The notes under the pieces are model-generated. The model was not told where the DNA came from and did not search any database. It worked only from the letters and a program-made list of their open reading frames with translations. From Candidatus Latescibacterota bacterium (lineage in GTDB: Bacteria > Krumholzibacteriota > Krumholzibacteriia > Krumholzibacteriales > WJIX01): a stretch of 24,570 nt of DNA. This document shows positions 9,243 to 15,704 of the stretch, one piece after another (within the stretch, counting starts at the first letter, position 1; every line of letters begins with the position of its first letter). The position numbers and the translations under genes are program-made. The stretch spans positions 1-24,570 of the forward strand of contig DAOWMJ010000004.1 of assembly GCA_030643145.1 (NCBI GenBank), read 5' to 3'.

Positions 9243-9917
9243 GTGACAAAGGATTATTATTCGATATTAGAGCTTTTCCCGACGTGTTCACAAGCGGAAA
9301 TTCAAAAGAAATATTTTTCACTTGCCAAAGTGCTTCATCCTGATGTAACAGGCGATATTCCAAATAACCGTGAAAGATTCAAAGATGTAAATGAAGCCTA
9401 TTCGATATTAGCCAGCACTGAAAAACGGCGCGAATATGATGAATCGTTAAAGAGTGGAAATGTTACGACAAAATCCGCCTCAATGTTCAGAGAAAAGAAC
9501 AAACAAACTGCCGCTCTTGCCTTTAAGGAGGCGAAAAACGCGATAAGAGGAGGAATGTTTGAGCAAGCTATAGTCTTATTGAAATCCGCTGTTAAAAACG
9601 ATTCTTCGGTTGCTGCATACCATAGCTGGTATGGATTCAGTCTGGCAATGGCGAATTCCAACCTACATGAAGCCCGGGATGAATGTAAAAAGGCTGTCCA
9701 AATGGAGTTTTATGACCCTAATTTCAGAGCTAATCTGGGACTCGTCTATTTTCGCGCCGGGTTGAAGAAGCAAGCTATTACACATTTTAAAAGCACATTA
9801 AAATGGGATCCTGAAAACAAATTAGCCAGAAAATATATCGACATATTAAATCAGGCTGATAATAGAGAACAGGGACCTATAGATAAAATTATATCCTTTT
9901 TCAAGAAACATTCGTAG
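9243..9917 (+). CDS. J-domain protein with C-terminal TPR repeats
   Basis: A 224-residue protein joining an N-terminal J domain (about residues 4-65) to TPR-like repeats (about 88-200). The J domain has the intact HPD tripeptide at 32-34 (VLHPDV), needed for stimulating the DnaK ATPase, and a typical KDVNEAYSIL helix. It lacks the Gly/Phe-rich, zinc-finger and client-binding domains of true DnaJ, so it is not dnaJ itself but a specialised (class C type) co-chaperone whose TPR part probably selects clients. The start is GTG 9243 with AAGG at 9232-9235 upstream, overlapping the stop of the TPR gene. No signal peptide, so cytosolic. Last gene of the 4651-9917 block, followed by a 156-bp gap. Confidence 0.85.
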   Translation: MTKDYYSILELFPTCSQAEIQKKYFSLAKVLHPDVTGDIPNNRERFKDVNEAYSILASTEKRREYDESLKSGNVTTKSASMFREKNKQTAALAFKEAKNAIRGGMFEQAIVLLKSAVKNDSSVAAYHSWYGFSLAMANSNLHEARDECKKAVQMEFYDPNFRANLGLVYFRAGLKKQAITHFKSTLKWDPENKLARKYIDILNQADNREQGPIDKIISFFKKHS

Positions 9918-10073
9918 TATCTCCATCATAATAGAGGACCCAATACATATTCCAAATCAACTCCAGTGAATAAAAACTATTCTAGGGATTCTATCTATAA
10001 TTTTATACGTGACTCATATTCTTGTTGATTTTTTTTTGTCTCGTGGGTAGTCTTTATTCCCGAGGTGGTAAAA
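9918..10073 (+). promoter_or_regulatory. Intergenic gap with possible promoter for the propeller gene
   Basis: The largest non-coding stretch of the window (156 bp). It is AT-rich and contains a perfect TATAAT hexamer at 9996-10001, but no convincing -35 box 16-18 bases upstream. A run of nine T at about 10029-10037 lacks a preceding GC stem, so I do not call it a terminator. A strong ribosome-binding site, GAGGTGG at 10062-10068, precedes ATG 10074. The gap suggests that the propeller gene has its own transcript, but this is only inferred. Confidence 0.3.
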
Positions 10074-12059
10074 ATGAAGAAAACAGCGTTTGTGTGTTTT
10101 GGAAATAAAGAGCGAGATAATGCGTTTGTTTACAATGAATCTCCCAGGAACGAAAATGGTGAAGAATTCTTTGTTTTTATTTTGCCCGGTGATCCTGCAT
10201 GGAGCGGCAGACTTAGGGAATTCTTCAGGATAGCTATTTCCACGTCAAGGATGGGGTCAGCAAAAAGCTATTTTATAAGATTTTTAAGTAATATCAAAGA
10301 AAGATTGAAAGAAGAAGCTGACCTTAAGAATATATTTTCCGATTCGATGATTCTTCTCCTGATAAAGCGCGGCAATGAAATTTATTTCCTTCATAACAGG
10401 GAGACAAATATAGTACACTGGGATGGTTCGGTTCAAAAAGAAGATATTAATCGTCTCATGTTAACAGTGGAACTTTCCAGTGGCCATGGTAATGAGCAGC
10501 CCGATCTTTTTGACAAATCTCTCGAAGAATTATTTCTGCTTAGAAGGATTAGCAGTCTCTCCGGAAGACATTCTCTTATCTTTACTCCTTCTGCTGAATT
10601 TGCCGACAGGTATAGGGAATTATTTCTGAACAGTGTGTTTTTCCCATCTTTTGAGGTTCCGGACGCCGATGGAGTTAATGTGGAAACTGATATGCATCTT
10701 CCGGCAATACACTGGAATGTTGAAAAAAAAGATGATACAACAGGGGAAAATGGGCTGGATATGCGCAAATTCAGGAAGTTATCAATTCCTCTAGCGTCAG
10801 GTATAATCGCGGCAGCACTGGCGGCTTTTATTTTCTTTTGGCCATTCGCCGACAATCAAGACAAAAAAAATGATAAGGGTAATATTCTCTTGTCGGCCGG
10901 AGATGCTTCAAGAAAAACCGGTTCCGAAAAGTTTTCTGCGGATAAACAAAAACCCGGTAAAAATATTTACTCTGAAGAATCTTTCGAAGCAGAGAAAAGA
11001 GCAGAAAGAATTCCTGAACAGAATGAGATTTTAAAAACACAAAACATCACGCTGCAGGAGGTAGTTAAAAATGCGGGTTCTAAAATTAAGTTGAAAAGAT
11101 CATGGAGGAAGAAATTTGCCAAGCCCGTAACTTCTTCACCTGTTCTCTGCGCACAAAATATTATTTTTGGCTGCAGAGACGGATTTCTTTACTCCTTCTC
11201 GGATAAAGGAGATTTTAAATGGAAGTATAACTTGGGGGAGGGTGTAGGTTCTTCCCCTCTTTGTTTCAAAGAGGAAAAAGTGATAGGGTGCGACTATCAG
11301 GGAGATATTGTATGTCTCGATCCGGAAAACGGAGAGATCTTATGGGAAAATTCTATTGAGAGTAAAATCATAAGCAGTCTGGCAATCATAAAAAAAAGTC
11401 TTCTTGTAGGTACAATGGCGGGAGACCTCTATTCGATCAGTTTGGATGATGGCGGAATAGGGTGGAAAAAGCATCTTGGTTCAGGTATATGGTCTTCGAT
11501 CGTAACTGTGAAAGACTACATCGTTGTTGCGACCGTTGACGGGAATTTAATAAAACTTGACAGTAAGGGAAAGATTTTATGGCAAATAGAACCCGGAGGA
11601 GAAATTTATTCAACACCTGTATGTCTTGAAAAAGAGAATTGTGTGGTCGTAGGAACAAATAACAAATTAATTTCCGCATTTTCGTTGTCGGATGGTTCTC
11701 TGCTATGGCAATACACAGTCAGTAGTAAGGTAAGAGGAACACCTGCAACAGATGGGAAGAGAATAGTTATTGGTACTGACGATGGTAAGGTATACTCGTT
11801 CAATATGAGCGGCAGAATTTTATGGATGCAGGTTATTGGAAAAGCTGTAAGATCAAAACCTTTAATATATGGAAAAGTTATTTTTATTACAGGGTACAAT
11901 ACAAAATTAACCGCTATTGATATCGATTCCGGAAATATTATTGATACATTCAATGTTGAGTCGCCAATTTATTCTTCACCTTTGTATTTTAACGATAGAA
12001 TATTCTTTGGCTCTAATGACGGACATTTTCATTCAATAGATATTGTACAAAAGGATTGA
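10074..12059 (+). CDS. Membrane protein: degenerate PP2C-like domain, one TM helix, eight-repeat PQQ-type propeller
   Basis: A 661-residue protein of unknown function. Residues 1 to about 215 show the strand pattern of a PP2C (PPM) phosphatase, but the metal-binding motifs are lost. NKERDNAFVYNE (11-22) stands where RxxNEDA is expected, FVFILPGDPAW (33-43) where VADGMGG is expected, and HNRETN (107-112) where VGDSR is expected. One transmembrane helix lies at about 238-258, preceded by basic residues (RKFRK), implying a cytosolic N-terminus. After a charged linker (about 260-340) come eight repeats of about 40 residues with motifs such as GEILWEN, GKILWQ and GSLLWQY, typical of PQQ / BamB-like propellers. 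An N-terminal SWRKKF strand could close the ring. Start ATG 10074 was chosen for GAGGTGG five bases upstream. The propeller would be periplasmic. The phosphatase homology is inference; the propeller is clear. Confidence 0.78.
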   Translation: MKKTAFVCFGNKERDNAFVYNESPRNENGEEFFVFILPGDPAWSGRLREFFRIAISTSRMGSAKSYFIRFLSNIKERLKEEADLKNIFSDSMILLLIKRGNEIYFLHNRETNIVHWDGSVQKEDINRLMLTVELSSGHGNEQPDLFDKSLEELFLLRRISSLSGRHSLIFTPSAEFADRYRELFLNSVFFPSFEVPDADGVNVETDMHLPAIHWNVEKKDDTTGENGLDMRKFRKLSIPLASGIIAAALAAFIFFWPFADNQDKKNDKGNILLSAGDASRKTGSEKFSADKQKPGKNIYSEESFEAEKRAERIPEQNEILKTQNITLQEVVKNAGSKIKLKRSWRKKFAKPVTSSPVLCAQNIIFGCRDGFLYSFSDKGDFKWKYNLGEGVGSSPLCFKEEKVIGCDYQGDIVCLDPENGEILWENSIESKIISSLAIIKKSLLVGTMAGDLYSISLDDGGIGWKKHLGSGIWSSIVTVKDYIVVATVDGNLIKLDSKGKILWQIEPGGEIYSTPVCLEKENCVVVGTNNKLISAFSLSDGSLLWQYTVSSKVRGTPATDGKRIVIGTDDGKVYSFNMSGRILWMQVIGKAVRSKPLIYGKVIFITGYNTKLTAIDIDSGNIIDTFNVESPIYSSPLYFNDRIFFGSNDGHFHSIDIVQKD

Positions 12060-12180
12060 TTGCGTACTTCAAAGAATAAAATCCTTGTGGGGGGTAAGCC
12101 TTTTTTTAAATCACGGAATTTCATTGTCTGTTGATAATCAATTCATCTTATATTAGTTTGATGATGGATTGGAGGTTAAC
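12060..12180 (+). promoter_or_regulatory. Intergenic gap with candidate secA promoter
   Basis: A 121-bp AT-rich gap. Two readings of a promoter are possible. One is sigma70-like: TTGTCT at 12124-12129 and TTATAT at 12148-12153 (18-bp spacer). The other is Bacteroidota-like: GTTG at 12130-12133, 19 bases, then TTAGTTTG at 12153-12160, close to the TTTG / TAnnTTTG consensus. Neither is strong. A G-run followed by a T-run near 12089-12107 does not form a convincing terminator stem. GGAGG at 12171-12175 is the secA ribosome-binding site and decides its GTG start. Confidence 0.3.
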
Positions 12181-15100
12181 GTGTTTAAAGACCCCCTTGA
12201 AAAATTCTTTGGTGATAGAAAAAGCAGGCTTATGAAAGATTTAAGGCCTGATATTGACGCCGTAAAAGAGTGGAGTAATAAATACAAAGAGCTATCTGAA
12301 GAGGGTGTGCGCGGAAAGACTAAAGAATTTGTTGAGAGATTGGCTGGAAATGAAACCACTGATGATATTATGCACGAAGCTTTCGGGCTTGTTGTGGAAA
12401 CATGCCGGAGGAGAATTGGAAGCAAATGGATTGTGGCAAGCCACGAGATAACATGGGATATGGTGCCATACGATGTTCAGATTGCCGGAGCAATATGCCT
12501 GCATAGAGGGTTTATAGTCGAGATGGCGACAGGAGAGGGTAAAACTCTTGTTGCAACAATGCCTCTTTACCTTAACGCTCTTGATAAAAAAGGCGCCACT
12601 CTTGTAACGGTAAATGACTACCTCGCCAAACGTGATGCTGAATGGATGTCAGGTATATATGACTATTTAGGGGTAACCGTAGGTTGTTTGCAGAACGAAA
12701 TGGGGACAGATCAAAGAAGAGAAGCGTATAACTGCGATATTACTTATGGTACAAATAATGAATTCGGATTCGATTATCTCAGAGACAATATGAAACTTGA
12801 ATTGACTGAACAGGTTCAGCATGAACATCACTATGCTATCATTGATGAAGTGGATAGTGTTCTGGTAGATGAAGCGAGAACCCCTCTTATAATATCAGGT
12901 CCTGTCCCCGGATCATCTATCAGGGATGACTTTGAGTTGTTAAGAGGACGTGTTGATAGTCTTGTAACAAAGCAAAAAAGAATGGTAAACAAGATTCTGA
13001 GTGAAATCTCTTTACCTGATATTGAAGATGAAAATTTGGATGAATATGCTGTTGGAAAGACACTTCTACTCGCGCGCCGCGGCGATCCCAAAAACAAAAG
13101 ATTTATGAAGCTGAGAAAGAAAAAAGGATACGAAAGAATGATGCTCTCCGTGGAAGCCGATTACATGAGAGATAAAAAACTTCACCTGCTTGATGAGGAA
13201 CTCTTCCTGGTTATAGACGAAAAATCGGGAACAATAGATCTTACTGAAAAGGGTAGGAATACTTTAAGCAGCACTGACAGGGAACTCTTTGTTCTTCCTG
13301 ATTTAGGGCAGCAGCTACATGAAATCGATTCTAACTCCTCCCTTTCGAGTGTGGAAAAAATAAAGAAAAAGGATAAATCATACCGCGAATATGCCTCAAA
13401 GAGTGAAAAAATTCATAATTTCAACCAATTACTTAAGGCTTATACATTATTTGAGAAGGACGTTGAATATGTTGTACAGGATGGCAAAGTACTGATAGTT
13501 GATGAGTTCACGGGAAGGATTATGGCCGGAAGAAGATTCAGCGATGGGCTTCACCAGGCCCTCGAAGCCAAGGAAAGGGTTAAAGTGGAGGGAGAGACAC
13601 AAACCTTCGCTACAATAACCCTCCAAAACTATTTTAGAATGTACAAAAAACTCGCGGGTATGACCGGAACCGCTGAAACTGAAGAAGAAGAATTTCACAA
13701 GATATACAATTTAAAAGTTGAGGTTATTCCTACCAATAAACCGGTAAGGCGCATGGATTATGACGATGAGATATACAAAACAAAAAGGGAAAAAATTCAA
13801 GCAATAATTAATGAAATAAAGAAACGCCACGAAAGTGGAATCCCAGTACTTGTTGGAACAATATCGGTCGAGTTTTCTGAAACATTAAGCCGTATGTTGA
13901 AAAGGGAAGGTATACCTCACAACGTATTGAACGCTAAACAGCACAAGAGGGAAGCGGAGATAGTCGCGTACGCCGGTAAAAAGGGAGCTGTTACTATAGC
14001 TACGAATATGGCTGGCAGGGGAACGGACATTAAACTCGAGGAGGGTGTTGTACAATGTAAAAATTGCTGTATAGACTGTCAGTCTCCCGAAGAATGTGAA
14101 GATTGCCCTGATGAAAAAACGAAAGCTTGTATTGAAGATATGCCGTGCGGACTTCATATTATTGGCACCGAGAGGCATGAAAGCAGAAGAATTGACAGAC
14201 AGCTAAGGGGGAGGTCGGGCAGGCAGGGAGATCCGGGATCTTCAAAATTCTTCATTTCGCTTGAAGATGATCTTATGAGACTCTTTGGCTCCGAGAGGGT
14301 TTCCGGCATTATGGACAGACTCGGACTTGAAGAGGGGGAATCTATACAACACAGCTTTATTACGAGGGCAATTTCTAAATCGCAGAAGCGCGTTGAAATG
14401 TATAACTTTGGTATCAGAAAGAGACTTCTCGAATATGATGATGTTATGAACAAACAGCGTGAAGTAATTTACGCGCGTCGTAATGAAATTCTAACGAGCA
14501 AAGAACTTGACAGCATGGTAGACGATTTTATTGAAGAATACATTGATTCAATCATTGGAAAATATCTTCCGGAAGATGTTTATCAAGAGGATTGGAGTCT
14601 TGATGTAGCCGCCATGGAACTCGAACAAATGTTCATAGTTCCCTTTAAAATTCCGGAGAAGACGGATGAAAACTCAATTAATCCGGATTCAGTCAAAGAT
14701 GATTTTATGGAAAAGGCGCGCGAGGCGTATCAAATCCGCAAATCAACAATATCTCCCGAAATTCTATATAAATTGGAAAAGATAATAATGCTTCAGAGCA
14801 TAGACGCCAAGTGGATGGAACATCTGCACGAACTTGATAATCTGAAAGAGGGAATTCATTTAAGATCATACGCGCAGAAGGATCCCGTAGTTGAGTACAA
14901 ACAGGAAGCCTTTGCTCTCTTTACCGATGTTCTCGATGAGATAAATAAATCAGTTTTGTGGGGGTTGTTTCACGCGAGACTTGAGGAAGAAAACAGGGGC
15001 AGGGAATTGGGACGGAGAATTCACGAAGTAACGGACGCATACAGTGGCAATGTAATTGAACAAAACAAACGTGACCTAGCAAAGACAAGAGCAAAAATCG

Positions 15101-15222
15101 CCGATAATGCCGGTGGGGCCGGGCGTAAAACGATTAGGCGTGATTTTCCCAAGGTTGGAAGAAATGATCCATGCCCGTGCGGAAGTGGTAAAAAATATAA
15201 AAATTGTTGCGGAAGAAAATAA
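12181..15222 (+). CDS. secA: Preprotein translocase ATPase SecA, with cysteine-rich insertion
   Basis: Motor of the Sec export pathway, driving unfolded preproteins through SecYEG. The start is GTG 12181, five bases after GGAGG; length is 1013 residues against about 900 in E. coli. Motifs in order: Walker A MATGEGKT (115-122), DEVD (222-225), TPLIISG (from 234), VLIVDEFTGR (from 437), MAGRGTDIKL, GTERHESRR and QLRGRSGRQGDPG. The C-terminal zinc motif is C998, C1000, C1009 and C1010. The stretch between TPLIISG and VLIVDE is longer than in E. coli, as in FCB-group SecA. Between MAGRGTDIKL and GLHIIGTERH sits a segment with eight cysteines (C626-C656), described separately. It stands alone between two gaps. 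Confidence 0.97.
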   Translation: MFKDPLEKFFGDRKSRLMKDLRPDIDAVKEWSNKYKELSEEGVRGKTKEFVERLAGNETTDDIMHEAFGLVVETCRRRIGSKWIVASHEITWDMVPYDVQIAGAICLHRGFIVEMATGEGKTLVATMPLYLNALDKKGATLVTVNDYLAKRDAEWMSGIYDYLGVTVGCLQNEMGTDQRREAYNCDITYGTNNEFGFDYLRDNMKLELTEQVQHEHHYAIIDEVDSVLVDEARTPLIISGPVPGSSIRDDFELLRGRVDSLVTKQKRMVNKILSEISLPDIEDENLDEYAVGKTLLLARRGDPKNKRFMKLRKKKGYERMMLSVEADYMRDKKLHLLDEELFLVIDEKSGTIDLTEKGRNTLSSTDRELFVLPDLGQQLHEIDSNSSLSSVEKIKKKDKSYREYASKSEKIHNFNQLLKAYTLFEKDVEYVVQDGKVLIVDEFTGRIMAGRRFSDGLHQALEAKERVKVEGETQTFATITLQNYFRMYKKLAGMTGTAETEEEEFHKIYNLKVEVIPTNKPVRRMDYDDEIYKTKREKIQAIINEIKKRHESGIPVLVGTISVEFSETLSRMLKREGIPHNVLNAKQHKREAEIVAYAGKKGAVTIATNMAGRGTDIKLEEGVVQCKNCCIDCQSPEECEDCPDEKTKACIEDMPCGLHIIGTERHESRRIDRQLRGRSGRQGDPGSSKFFISLEDDLMRLFGSERVSGIMDRLGLEEGESIQHSFITRAISKSQKRVEMYNFGIRKRLLEYDDVMNKQREVIYARRNEILTSKELDSMVDDFIEEYIDSIIGKYLPEDVYQEDWSLDVAAMELEQMFIVPFKIPEKTDENSINPDSVKDDFMEKAREAYQIRKSTISPEILYKLEKIIMLQSIDAKWMEHLHELDNLKEGIHLRSYAQKDPVVEYKQEAFALFTDVLDEINKSVLWGLFHARLEEENRGRELGRRIHEVTDAYSGNVIEQNKRDLAKTRAKIADNAGGAGRKTIRRDFPKVGRNDPCPCGSGKKYKNCCGRK

Positions 15223-15271
15223 AAATTACCATCTTCCTTTTTAATAGCTGGTTTTTAAAGGGACACAGAGA

Positions 15272-15694
15272 ATGAAAAAGGATATCAAAAAACTGATTAA
15301 TTCATTGCTAACAGAAGTGCATAAAGATTCCGGCAAAGAAGATCCAATAGATAAATTGCAAAAAATGGGCTTTTCGGAAAAAGAGATTGATGAAGCGATT
15401 GAGACAGTTGCTCAACGTGCCAGATCTTTCTTCGTGATACGGAAATTCAGCAGAGTCCTGGGAGAATCGGAGAAGCTTATCCTTTCGACGGAAGCTCAAG
15501 GGTATCTTATTAGACTGATAGATTCCGGGTTAATATCAGAATCTGAGCTTGGCATTCTTCTGGAAACTATTTCTATTGAGGGTTCTTATCCCGCTTCTGT
15601 AAAGGATATAAAATTATTTATAAAGAGATTCGTAGGCGATTTATACGATAATCTTACAAATACAAACCCAAAAAGTAATTTTAGTGTTAATTAA
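15272..15694 (+). CDS. Smg / DUF494 family protein
   Basis: A small cytosolic protein of 140 residues. It resembles the Smg (DUF494) family: an N-terminal helical part with LQKMGFSEKEIDEAIE (about 29-44), and the family-like C-terminal string STEAQGYLIRLIDSGLIS (about 71-88) followed by an acidic helix. In E. coli smg lies close to topA (dprA-smg-topA region). Here the gene sits 10 bp before topA, which supports the assignment independently. The function of the family is not established. ATG 15272 has AAGGG at 15258-15262 upstream. It likely shares a transcript with topA, trmFO and perhaps secA, which ends 49 bp earlier. The family call is by recognition of short motifs and context, so moderately sure. 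Confidence 0.65.
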   Translation: MKKDIKKLINSLLTEVHKDSGKEDPIDKLQKMGFSEKEIDEAIETVAQRARSFFVIRKFSRVLGESEKLILSTEAQGYLIRLIDSGLISESELGILLETISIEGSYPASVKDIKLFIKRFVGDLYDNLTNTNPKSNFSVN

Positions 15695-15704
15695 GGATTA
15701 AAAA

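Noticed and set aside
9243..9917. Annotation as the main chaperone DnaJ.
   Set aside because: Only the J domain is present; the Gly/Phe region, zinc fingers and C-terminal client domains are missing.
10026..10037. T-run that might end a terminator after the J-domain gene.
   Set aside because: No GC-rich inverted repeat precedes it; the nearby bases form no stem of useful length.
10074..12059. Annotation as BamB or as a PQQ-dependent dehydrogenase.
   Set aside because: BamB is a lipoprotein with no cytosolic domain, whereas this has an internal membrane helix and a long N-terminal domain. No dehydrogenase calcium/PQQ active-site residues or signal peptide are seen.
12085..12110. G-run followed by a T-run between the propeller gene and secA, resembling an intrinsic terminator.
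   Set aside because: The best pairing is a three-base stem or relies on G-U pairs, so I do not call it.
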